Origin: Lachnospiraceae bacterium
Lineage (GTDB): Bacteria > Bacillota > Clostridia > Lachnospirales > Lachnospiraceae
DNA: 64,000 nucleotides
Direction of reading: 5' to 3'
NCBI GenBank assembly: GCA_024697065.1
Contig: JAILGE010000031.1
Coordinates: forward strand, 62,001 to 126,000
This document shows positions 1-7,749 of this stretch, piece after piece. The notes beneath the pieces were generated by a model that was not told where the DNA came from, searched no databases, and saw only the letters and a list, made by a program, of their open reading frames with translations. The position numbers and the translations under genes are program-made. Numbering within the stretch: position 1 is the first letter of the stretch; the number at the start of each line of letters is the position of its first letter.

Positions 1-30
1 CTTCCTGATAAAATCCATCTGCATATCCAT
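1..30 (-). CDS. 5' fragment of an unidentified minus-strand gene
   Basis: Read on the minus strand, a GGAGG ribosome site (complement of 40-44) lies 9 bases before an ATG at 30-28, and the reading frame stays open to the window edge (M-D-M-Q-M-D-F-I-R-K). Only ten codons are visible, so no function can be given. The Shine-Dalgarno match and spacing are the only support. Its leader resembles the leader of the zinc-ribbon gene that starts at 7657. Confidence 0.45.
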   Translation of the reverse strand, partial: MDMQMDFIRK

Positions 31-126
31 AATAAAAAACCTCCACGAAGAGTATTCTCACCTTACGGCAAACTATTTTATCTGTATACACCTTGCCTTG
101 TCAACAATGCAAAGCCATGTCTTATG

Positions 127-135
127 TGATACAAT
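127..135 (+). promoter_or_regulatory. extended -10 promoter before the polyphosphate kinase gene
   Basis: TGATACAAT (TGn plus a five-of-six -10 box) sits about 50 bases before the chosen start. No good -35 box lies at 17 bases. The upstream spacer also has a TTGTCA at 98-103, which is too far from this -10. Confidence 0.35.
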
Positions 136-183
136 TAGAAAAAAGAAATACGGTGGTTGCACGGTATGGAAAGGGGGTTGCTT

Positions 184-1677
184 ATGCTGAAGGATCATGT
201 GAAGGGAAAGGTTCCCGAGAAGGATGAACTGAAGGCTCTGATAGGGGAAGAGGAAGCCAAATTATCCGGCTCTCTTATGAAGATAAAGGAAGCAAAGCTT
301 CCGGTCATGGTAATATGTGAAGGCTGGGGAGGTGCCGGCAAGGGAAGTACGCTGGGAAAAGTCATCAATGCCATAGATCCCCGCTTTTTCAAGTTAAAGA
401 CTTATGAAGGAACTCCCTCTGATGATGAAAAGAGATATCCGTTCCTTTACAGATATATACTCAGTATTCCCGAGGGCGGCAAGTTTACTTTTTACGACGG
501 ATACTGGATGCATGAGATCACGGATGGCGTGAGGGAGGGGGAGCTTTCTCCCGAAGAATATGCCAAAAGGATAGAGAGCATCAACAGAACGGAACGTTCC
601 CTTCACGATAACGGTTATCTTATCGTAAAGTTCTTCTTTAACATAAGCAGGAAAGAGCAAAAGAAGCGTTTTGAGGAACTGACGGATGATAAGGATACGA
701 AGTGGCGTGTGTCGGAAAGTGATCTGAAGGAAAACAGTCAGTATGACAAATGCCTTGAGATATATGATAAATATCTTACGGATACCAATCGTTCCATTGC
801 ACCATGGTATATAATTGATGCGAAGGAAGCAAAGACTGCCGAATGGCAGATGCTCAGTTTTCTGAATCAGAGCATCGATACGGCATTGAAGAATAAGGCA
901 CTTGCAGTGCCTATACTTCAAAATACATTCCCTCTTGTGCAGATGCCGAAACTTGCGGATATACCTCTTGAGGGAAAAACTCTTACTGACGAAGAGTATA
1001 AGGAAAAACTCGATAAGCTGAAGAAGGAACTCAGAGATCTTCATTACAAGCTCTACAGGAAGAAGATACCTGTTGTCATTGCCTACGAAGGCTGGGATGC
1101 GGCCGGCAAAGGCGGCAATATCAAGAGGATCACAGGGGCCTTGGATCCGAGAGGATATGAGGTTCATCCAATAGCAAGTCCCGAGCCCCATGAGAAATCA
1201 AGACATTTCCTGTGGAGATTCTGGAACAGGGTTCCCAGAACCGGACACATAGCGATCTTTGACCGTACATGGTACGGAAGAGTGATGGTAGAGCGTCTGG
1301 AAGGATTTTGCTCGGAGAATGACTGGCAGAGAGCTTATAATGAGATAAATGAATTTGAAAAGGAACTGAGTGACTGGGGAGCGATAATAATCAAATTCTG
1401 GGTTCAGATTGATAAGGACACTCAGCTCGCGAGATTCACGGACAGACAAAACACTCCCGAAAAGAAGTGGAAGATAACCGATGAAGACTGGCGCAATCGT
1501 GAAAAGTGGGATCTTTACGAAGATGCCGTAAATGAAATGATAGAGAAGACCAGTACCGAATATGCAAGGTGGTATATTCTTGAATCGGTAGATAAAAAAT
1601 ATGCAAGGATCAAGGCTCTGGAGATTGTGATCGATCAGCTGAAGGAAGCTTTGGACGGAAAACGGAAGAATAAATAA
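184..1677 (+). CDS. pap: polyphosphate:AMP phosphotransferase (two fused PPK2 domains)
   Basis: This cytosolic enzyme would use polyphosphate to phosphorylate AMP to ADP. Two PPK2-type P-loop domains are visible in tandem: the first has EGWGGAGKGS near residues 45-55 and the second EGWDAAGKGG near residue 300. The second is followed by the family's FDRTWYGR motif; the first carries the degenerate FYDGYW at that place. Such double-domain proteins of about 490-500 residues are the PAP (class II PPK2) type. The frame is open from a TTG at 157 and has ATGs at 166 and 184; 184 is preferred because AAGGGGG ends 6 bases before it. The stop overlaps the next start by one base (TAATG), so translation is probably coupled. 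Function is well supported, the exact start less so. Confidence 0.88.
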   Translation: MLKDHVKGKVPEKDELKALIGEEEAKLSGSLMKIKEAKLPVMVICEGWGGAGKGSTLGKVINAIDPRFFKLKTYEGTPSDDEKRYPFLYRYILSIPEGGKFTFYDGYWMHEITDGVREGELSPEEYAKRIESINRTERSLHDNGYLIVKFFFNISRKEQKKRFEELTDDKDTKWRVSESDLKENSQYDKCLEIYDKYLTDTNRSIAPWYIIDAKEAKTAEWQMLSFLNQSIDTALKNKALAVPILQNTFPLVQMPKLADIPLEGKTLTDEEYKEKLDKLKKELRDLHYKLYRKKIPVVIAYEGWDAAGKGGNIKRITGALDPRGYEVHPIASPEPHEKSRHFLWRFWNRVPRTGHIAIFDRTWYGRVMVERLEGFCSENDWQRAYNEINEFEKELSDWGAIIIKFWVQIDKDTQLARFTDRQNTPEKKWKITDEDWRNREKWDLYEDAVNEMIEKTSTEYARWYILESVDKKYARIKALEIVIDQLKEALDGKRKNK

Positions 1678-2042
1678 TGCCTGATATTGTTATACACTTA
1701 CCACTTTCGGATTATGTTCAGAAGGTGATCGATGAAAAAGAACTGAAGCTTGCAGATGTAGCAAGAGATTCATCCTTAAGCGAAGGTTATGTGGACCAGA
1801 TAAGCAGAGGACTTAAGTCTAATCCAACACGTGATGAGATAATCTGCCTTGCTTTCGGTCTTAAGATGAATCTTCCGGAACTTCATGCCCTGATGCAGAT
1901 AGCAGGAGTGTCGCCGCTCAGTGCCGGAAGCAGGAAGGACAGCATTGTCTATATGACGGTGACCCGCGGAATGGAATTACAAAGATGTAAAGAACTTCTT
2001 GCGGAATGTGATGAAGAATTTGTGATACTCAGCAATTCCTAA
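1677..2042 (+). CDS. small helix-turn-helix protein (XRE-like)
   Basis: A 121-residue protein with a Cro/XRE-like helix-turn-helix near residues 20-65 (LADVARDSSLSEGYVDQIS, then RGLKSNPTRD and an ALA-type helix). The rest resembles the small regulators that carry HTH plus a short conserved tail (LMQIAGVSPLSAGSRKDSI). No membrane segment or enzymatic motif is seen. It starts inside the stop codon of the polyphosphate kinase gene and is followed 39 bases later by the cellulase, so it may regulate this small operon. That role is inference from position. Confidence 0.7.
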   Translation: MPDIVIHLPLSDYVQKVIDEKELKLADVARDSSLSEGYVDQISRGLKSNPTRDEIICLAFGLKMNLPELHALMQIAGVSPLSAGSRKDSIVYMTVTRGMELQRCKELLAECDEEFVILSNS

Positions 2043-2081
2043 AGAAACATTTGTGAGAAGAGAATGATCGTGGAGGAAGGT

Positions 2082-4019
2082 ATGAATGATTCGAAAAAGA
2101 AACTGATGATCGCCATCGTGTCGACAGTGGCAGCAGGTGTGCTGTTGCTTGCGGTTATCCTTGGCACGAGAGGATCCGCGGGAGGAGCTGTAACAGGTTC
2201 CGGTGATGCGGCTGTTGCACAGGCCGGAGCCGGTGCTGTACAGGGAAGCTCGGGAGAGCTGGTTGCATCACAGACAGATGCCGGTTCCCAGAGCGCGGAT
2301 GCTGCTGTTGTTACGGATGCACAGACCCCTGCGGCAGGCGGGGCCGGTGCAGTCAATACCAACAGTTTCTATGCGGAGATAAGCACTGCAAACAGCTGGG
2401 GCGAGGCACCCATATTCAAGCAGCTTGATATCAGGCTTGTGAATAAATCGGGAATGGATATCAACGGCTGGACTCTTGCCATAAATGTGGGTGATGCAAA
2501 GATCGACAGCGGCTGGAGCGGTAACTACAGCATCTCCGGAGGAGTGCTTACAGTAACGGGAGTTGATTATAACAATACCATAACCTCAGGCAGCAATGCG
2601 GATATAGGTGTCATACTCTCCGGTATAACAGGTGATCTGAGCTATACACTTACTGCAGGAAGCACAACGGTAAGCGGCACCGCAAATAATAATACAAACA
2701 ATAATTCCGGAAATTCACAGACTGCAAATAACAATTCCGGTAACGGCGGCAATCAGGGAAATGCGCAGACCGGTGCAGCGCTTCCTGTTCCGGCACCCAC
2801 AACCGATGACTGGCTTCATACTGACGGTAACGGTATCTATGATAAGAACGGCAAGAGAGTATGGCTTACGGGTTGTAACTGGTTTGGATATAACACAGGA
2901 ACAAATACTTTTGACGGACTTTGGGCATGCGATCTGAATAATTCTATTAAGGGTATCGCAGATCACGGATTTAATCTTCTCCGTGTTCCCATCTCTGCGG
3001 AGCTTATCCTCCAGTGGAAGAGCGGCAAGGCACCCGAAGCAAATTTCAATCAGGCGACCAATGCATATCTGGTAGGCATGGACAGTCTGCAGATATTTGA
3101 TTATGTGGTTGGTCAGTGCAGGGCAAACGGCCTTAAGATCATGCTGGATATTCACAGCGCCGAGACAAATGCTTCCGGACATACGGTAAATCTCTGGTAT
3201 ACGGATAAGATCACCGCGGCACAGTATGAAGAAGCACTTGCATGGATGGCAGACAGATATAAGAACGATGATACGATCATTGCATTCGATTTAAAGAATG
3301 AGCCTCACGGCAAGCCTAATGAAGGTGCATCGGCAGCAGTATGGAACAATTCCACTGCAGCAAATAACTGGAAATATGAGGCTGAGAGAGCTGCATCTGC
3401 AGTTCTCGCAAAGAATCCCAATGTTCTTATCATGGTAGAAGGAACGGAGATCTATCCCAAGAATATTGCGGCAAATGGTGATTTCCATTCGGCCAACAGT
3501 GAGGATTATTACTTCAACTGGTGGGGCGGTAATCTCAGAGGTGTTGCGGATTATCCTGTTGATCTTGGAAAATATAATAACAAGCTGGTTTATTCACCGC
3601 ATGACTACGGCCCTACGGTATTTGAACAGCCCTGGTTTAGCGGAAATTATACTTACGATTCTTTAATGAAGGATTGCTGGCATGACAACTGGTTCTATAT
3701 CCATGAGAACGGAACAGCGCCTCTTCTTATAGGTGAGTGGGGCGGATATATGACAGAGCCCAATATCACATGGATGACATATATGAGGCAGCTTATCTCA
3801 AAGAATCATCTTAATCATACATTCTGGTGCTTTAATGCCAACTCCGGTGATACCGGCGGACTTGTAAAGGATGACTTCATTACATGGGATACTGAAAAAT
3901 ATAATTTCGTAAAGGAAGTTCTCTGGCAGGAAAACGGCAAGTTTGTAGGCCTGGATCACCAGATCCCCCTGGGCACTGCAGGCAACGGCATAACGCTGAC
4001 TGAAGCTAAGGGACTGTAA
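2082..4019 (+). CDS. cell-anchored GH5 endoglucanase with CBM2-like module
   Basis: A probable endo-beta-1,4-glucanase that cuts cellulose outside the cell. Order: an N-terminal hydrophobic segment (about residues 8-29) that is a signal anchor or uncleaved signal, an Ala/Gly-rich spacer, a CBM2-like cellulose-binding module (about 92-195, with NGWTL and W-G-Y-like aromatic positions), an Asn/Gly linker (200-240) and a GH5 catalytic domain (245-620). The acid/base Glu is E407 in KNEPHG and the nucleophile is E552 in GEWGG. The WLTGCNWFG and GLW motifs resemble the GH5_1 group that includes Acidothermus E1. The start is the ATG at 2082, which follows GGAGG by 5 bases, rather than the ATG at 2064. 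No dockerin is seen, so it appears not to be cellulosomal. Confidence 0.9.
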   Translation: MNDSKKKLMIAIVSTVAAGVLLLAVILGTRGSAGGAVTGSGDAAVAQAGAGAVQGSSGELVASQTDAGSQSADAAVVTDAQTPAAGGAGAVNTNSFYAEISTANSWGEAPIFKQLDIRLVNKSGMDINGWTLAINVGDAKIDSGWSGNYSISGGVLTVTGVDYNNTITSGSNADIGVILSGITGDLSYTLTAGSTTVSGTANNNTNNNSGNSQTANNNSGNGGNQGNAQTGAALPVPAPTTDDWLHTDGNGIYDKNGKRVWLTGCNWFGYNTGTNTFDGLWACDLNNSIKGIADHGFNLLRVPISAELILQWKSGKAPEANFNQATNAYLVGMDSLQIFDYVVGQCRANGLKIMLDIHSAETNASGHTVNLWYTDKITAAQYEEALAWMADRYKNDDTIIAFDLKNEPHGKPNEGASAAVWNNSTAANNWKYEAERAASAVLAKNPNVLIMVEGTEIYPKNIAANGDFHSANSEDYYFNWWGGNLRGVADYPVDLGKYNNKLVYSPHDYGPTVFEQPWFSGNYTYDSLMKDCWHDNWFYIHENGTAPLLIGEWGGYMTEPNITWMTYMRQLISKNHLNHTFWCFNANSGDTGGLVKDDFITWDTEKYNFVKEVLWQENGKFVGLDHQIPLGTAGNGITLTEAKGL

Positions 4020-4030
4020 GGGTTTTAGTT

Positions 4031-6160
4031 GTGAAAAAGATCAGAATAGTATTATTGTTGATAACCATCATCGCCGCGTTTGCGGCGGTGATGCTGTTTT
4101 TTAAGCCGGCTAAAAGCATACCGGAGATCATCATCCGTGATCCGAAGACATCATCCGACTGTCTGGTGGCAGCAAGGTATCATGTGGCAACGGGAGAACC
4201 GGATCAGGCGCTTAAAGTTCTCGAGGAGGGAAAAAAGCTTCTGATTTCCGAAAGTGCAAATGAGGCAGTTACCTCTTCTTATTACGACCAGATGGATGAG
4301 TTGTATATCCTATGTGCAAAGTCTTTCGTAAAAGATCAGGATTACGGAAAAGCTCTTATACTTGCATGGCACGTTAAAAGTGACAGGAAGGTAAATGACT
4401 TTGAAACAGACAGTCTGGTTGCATATATAATCACGGAGCACGCCGGACACACAGCCTTTGTGAAAGAGGCAAAAGAGCGATTAAGGAAGATCGAGATAGA
4501 AGATACGTTCCAAAAAGCCGTCGAGGCAATGAATAACGGTGATTATGAGGCGGCATACGGGATGTTTGAAAGCCTGGGTGATTACAGGGACAGTTACGAA
4601 AGACTTGCCGAACTGGCGGATATAACCTCAGCTGCCAATGAAGGGTTTGTATCGGGAAACAATATCCCTCTTGATGTGATGAGTTCCAGAGTAAATAAGG
4701 GAACTGTTGCGGTTATAGCTGTGGGACAGACAGATACGGATGACGGGAAATATCATCTTTATGCGCAGCAACCCTATGAGAGCGGTGCGGAAGGTATTGA
4801 AGTAGCTTCGGTTGATGCAGCCCTAAATGCAACATTTCTGTTCCCTTTGAATAAAAACACAAAAGATTCGGTGCTCTTTAAGAAATTTACAGTTGTGGGA
4901 ACGGTGAGCGGAAATGAGGTCGCTCTCTCTGACAGCATGTACATACTTAATCCCGAAGAATGCGCGGAACATACCTGTGCAAGACACGATGAGGGGCTTA
5001 AAGGGATCTTTCCCGATCCAACATGTTTTCTTAATAACAGTTTGGAGGATCTGGGAGTTGAGAAAGCCTGTTACAATCTGCCTCTCGGTCTGCTGTGCGG
5101 AGGGGATGGATTTGAGTATGAATATAACGGCAGAAAATATACCTTTGATGCGGAGATAATCGCTCAATATGATTATCTTGTTTCAGAGCTCAATAAGAGG
5201 AATATCCAGGTTACGCTGGTGGTGCTCAATAATCTGACTTCGGATAAGACGCTTATCCATCCGGATTCGCTTGACGGAACTGATGCAAATTATTATGCAT
5301 TTAATACAAAGACAGAGGCAGGCGTTGAAAAGCTTGCAGCCATTGCTGCTTTCCTTGGAGAACGTTATTCGGATAAGGGATTCGGAACAGTTGATAACTG
5401 GATAATAGGTAATGAGGTCAATGCCCGCAGAGAGTGGAATTACCTTCCGAATATGCCGGTTGACGAATTTGCGGCTGAATATGAAAAGGCGGTCAGGATC
5501 TTTTATAATGGCATTCGTTCAGAGAATGCGAATGGAAATATATACTTATGTATTGACCAGGAATGGGGAAAGGCAAATTCCGATGCGGTTCATTACGGAG
5601 GCAAGGCATTTATAAACGGCTTCCGCAGATCGGCTGAAAGCTGCGGAGATTATTGCTGGAATGTAACGGTCCATCCCTATAATTATCCTCTTTTCTGCCC
5701 TACGGTATGGTCGCAGCTAAATGAATCCGTATCGGTCACTCATGAAGCCGATTCGCCTTATGTGACCATGAAGAATATAGATGTTCTTACGGATCACTTC
5801 TGCAAAGAAGAGATGCTGGATCCAAAGGGAAATGTAAGAAGCATATTATGTACGGAGTTTGGATATACGTCTCTTGACGGCGAGGAGAAGCAGGCGGCAT
5901 CGGTTGCCTATGCATTCAGACAGGCGGAACTTAATCCTTATATTGACGGTCTGATCTTCGGAAAGCAGACAGACAGTATGAGTGAGATAAAGGAAAGCCA
6001 TATGGCGTGCGGGCTGCTTGATCCGGACGGAAAAGAAAAGCTTGCTTATAGATTCTATAAAGGTATAGACAGGGAAGGCGCCGAAGAGATAAGAAAGCAG
6101 GCTGCCGAGATAATAGGAGTCGATGACCTTGATTCATTAATGACACCCGGATCGGAATGA
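4031..6160 (+). CDS. membrane-anchored protein with probable TIM-barrel glycosidase domain (DUF5722-like)
   Basis: A 709-residue protein starting at a GTG, with one N-terminal membrane segment (about 5-25), a helical repeat region resembling TPR (45-200), and a C-terminal domain (about 215-690) that looks like a clan-A TIM barrel. IIGNEVN places a candidate acid/base at E462 and LCTEFGYTS a candidate nucleophile at E609, the spacing expected for strands 4 and 7. HPYNYP is a third conserved aromatic patch. It recalls the DUF5722 family, whose substrate I do not know. It lies 11 bases after the cellulase stop, so a role in plant polysaccharide use at the cell surface is reasonable but inferred. 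Confidence 0.7.
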   Translation: MKKIRIVLLLITIIAAFAAVMLFFKPAKSIPEIIIRDPKTSSDCLVAARYHVATGEPDQALKVLEEGKKLLISESANEAVTSSYYDQMDELYILCAKSFVKDQDYGKALILAWHVKSDRKVNDFETDSLVAYIITEHAGHTAFVKEAKERLRKIEIEDTFQKAVEAMNNGDYEAAYGMFESLGDYRDSYERLAELADITSAANEGFVSGNNIPLDVMSSRVNKGTVAVIAVGQTDTDDGKYHLYAQQPYESGAEGIEVASVDAALNATFLFPLNKNTKDSVLFKKFTVVGTVSGNEVALSDSMYILNPEECAEHTCARHDEGLKGIFPDPTCFLNNSLEDLGVEKACYNLPLGLLCGGDGFEYEYNGRKYTFDAEIIAQYDYLVSELNKRNIQVTLVVLNNLTSDKTLIHPDSLDGTDANYYAFNTKTEAGVEKLAAIAAFLGERYSDKGFGTVDNWIIGNEVNARREWNYLPNMPVDEFAAEYEKAVRIFYNGIRSENANGNIYLCIDQEWGKANSDAVHYGGKAFINGFRRSAESCGDYCWNVTVHPYNYPLFCPTVWSQLNESVSVTHEADSPYVTMKNIDVLTDHFCKEEMLDPKGNVRSILCTEFGYTSLDGEEKQAASVAYAFRQAELNPYIDGLIFGKQTDSMSEIKESHMACGLLDPDGKEKLAYRFYKGIDREGAEEIRKQAAEIIGVDDLDSLMTPGSE

Positions 6161-6177
6161 TCCGGGTTTGTTTTTTT
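6145..6177 (+). terminator. intrinsic terminator of the cellulase operon
   Basis: A 9-bp GC-rich stem (ACCCGGATC / GATCCGGGT, loop GGAAT) followed by TTGTTTTTTT. The stem includes the stop codon of the upstream gene, and the T tract runs into the 3' end of the convergent gene at 6176. Confidence 0.85.
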
Positions 6178-7657
6178 ACTTTTTGGCTTCGGTAAACCTG
6201 ACGAGTGTCCAGACAGGTTTATTGTTATCATATGTCAGCTCGTAGGTACGCGTTCCGTAAGGCTCATCTTTTGAAACCACCAGTTCGAAATCTTTTACAT
6301 ATCCGGAAGTTCCGATGTTTCTGCTGTCTTCTTCATGAAGCTTTAAAAGAGAATTAACATCAAAACCGAGGGCGGCGGAGGGGGAGGTTCTGCCACTGCT
6401 TGCGACCAGGAATTTTCTGAATCCGGGGAACCATATGATGGCCAGGATCAGCAAAGGAAGACCGAGGAGTGCATTTACCGCCATCGCAATGGCATGCATA
6501 TCCATGATCGTGGAATAGCTTAAATCTGCGACCCGGTTGTTAAGTGATGTGAAGAACAGTATGTTAAAGATGACAAGCGCTGCAACACCGATACCTAATG
6601 TAAGCATCCGTTTGCCACGTTCTTTGGCTTTCATCTCTTCAATAACATACGGAGAGAATTCTATCATTGATTCTCCGGTCTGTCCGTTCATGCAGAACTT
6701 GAAAACGTGTCCTTCCCAGGTGAACCTGCACATCCATACGGGAAGCAGGCAGTAGCCGTAACGCCCCGAATTGATCTGCGGAAAGTCTGCTATGGCCTTG
6801 ATCCTGCCCGAGTTAGTGATGCAGGATCTTAATTGTTTCTTAACGGGGCCTTCCACTGCTTTTTCGATCCGTTCTTTTTCGTCTTCGGGAGAGACATTGT
6901 AAAGACCGACTTTGTATCCTGTAAGAAGAGCCGGGTTAAAATCGACCATCTCGTCGAAGTTATATGGATAGAGTTCCAGGACGGTCTCTTCGCGAAGTCT
7001 GGTCTCGGCACGGGCAGGGATGTTGTCTATATGCATTGTGGCTATACGTGTGAGTGTGGTTTCTTTCTCTTCGCGGATCTGACTGGTAGAGGAATGTGAA
7101 ACACCGAGAACAAAGCCTTTTTCCACATGTTCGGTCTGGGTGAAAACACCTATTCCCGTTACATCGCAATCAAAAAGCCAGCAGGGCATATATACGCCCT
7201 GCATCTGGTCGAGCCATTCTTTCTTAAACATGTTCTGTGGTATGCCTGCTTTTTCCGATACATATCTGCGCATGGTCTGTTCGGCATACTGTTTTGTCAT
7301 TTTGAAGGGGATGATACCCTCAGGCATGGATACACCTTCAAATTTATCGGTAAGTACAAAGTTGCTGCCGCAATAGGGACATTTGGCTGTGGCCTGATCT
7401 CCCTGAGCTATGATCTCTGCTCCGCAGGAATTGCAGCTGTAGATATGCAGATCCGAACGATCGATATCGGGACCTTTTAATTTGTCCCAGGATACTTTTT
7501 CATCTTTATTTTTTTCACGGGAGAGTTTGATGAATTCTTTGAGTTCAAAATCACCGCTGCAGGTAGGGCAATACATTTTACCGCTTTCGGGGTCAAATGA
7601 AATACCACTGCCTCCGCATCCGGGACATTTCAATCCTGTTATATTCTGTGATGCCAT
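6176..7657 (-). CDS. zinc-ribbon membrane protein of unknown function
   Basis: A 493-residue protein with two N-terminal zinc ribbons (CPGCGG...CPTC near 11-34 and CNSCG...CPYCGS near 75-98), a long soluble middle, and two hydrophobic segments near residues 350-375 and 388-412, then a short C-terminal tail. Proteins of this kind are usually called TFIIB-type zinc-ribbon proteins, but the membrane segments make a transcription role unlikely. It starts at an ATG with GGAGG five bases upstream. It is convergent with the cellulase operon. The function is unknown. Confidence 0.75.
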   Translation of the reverse strand: MASQNITGLKCPGCGGSGISFDPESGKMYCPTCSGDFELKEFIKLSREKNKDEKVSWDKLKGPDIDRSDLHIYSCNSCGAEIIAQGDQATAKCPYCGSNFVLTDKFEGVSMPEGIIPFKMTKQYAEQTMRRYVSEKAGIPQNMFKKEWLDQMQGVYMPCWLFDCDVTGIGVFTQTEHVEKGFVLGVSHSSTSQIREEKETTLTRIATMHIDNIPARAETRLREETVLELYPYNFDEMVDFNPALLTGYKVGLYNVSPEDEKERIEKAVEGPVKKQLRSCITNSGRIKAIADFPQINSGRYGYCLLPVWMCRFTWEGHVFKFCMNGQTGESMIEFSPYVIEEMKAKERGKRMLTLGIGVAALVIFNILFFTSLNNRVADLSYSTIMDMHAIAMAVNALLGLPLLILAIIWFPGFRKFLVASSGRTSPSAALGFDVNSLLKLHEEDSRNIGTSGYVKDFELVVSKDEPYGTRTYELTYDNNKPVWTLVRFTEAKK

Positions 7658-7662
7658 TTATA

Positions 7663-7738
7663 CCTCCACAAAGAGAATTCCCGAATGATAATTCGCAAAA
7701 TAATTTCCTCCACGAGGAGAATTTGCGAATGGAAATTC
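7663..7738 (-). repeat. tandem imperfect copy of a 32-bp leader segment with hairpin
   Basis: Positions 7663-7694 and 7707-7738 are imperfect direct copies (about 26 of 32 bases agree by eye), each beginning with CCTCCAC on the + strand, the complement of the GTGGAGG ribosome site. ATTCGCAAA at 7690-7698 and TTTGCGAAT at 7722-7730 are complementary, with CCTC/GAGG nested inside. The piece lies just before the start of the zinc-ribbon gene. A similar CCTCCACGA segment lies at 40-48. Confidence 0.6.
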
Positions 7739-7749
7739 TCTGAGCAAAT

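Noticed and set aside
394-1191. 265-codon open frame on the minus strand
   Set aside because: Antisense to the polyphosphate:AMP phosphotransferase; no domain or ribosome site.
2064-2081. Earlier ATG for the cellulase
   Set aside because: No ribosome site; the ATG at 2082 has GGAGG at ideal distance and begins a normal Lys-rich signal anchor.
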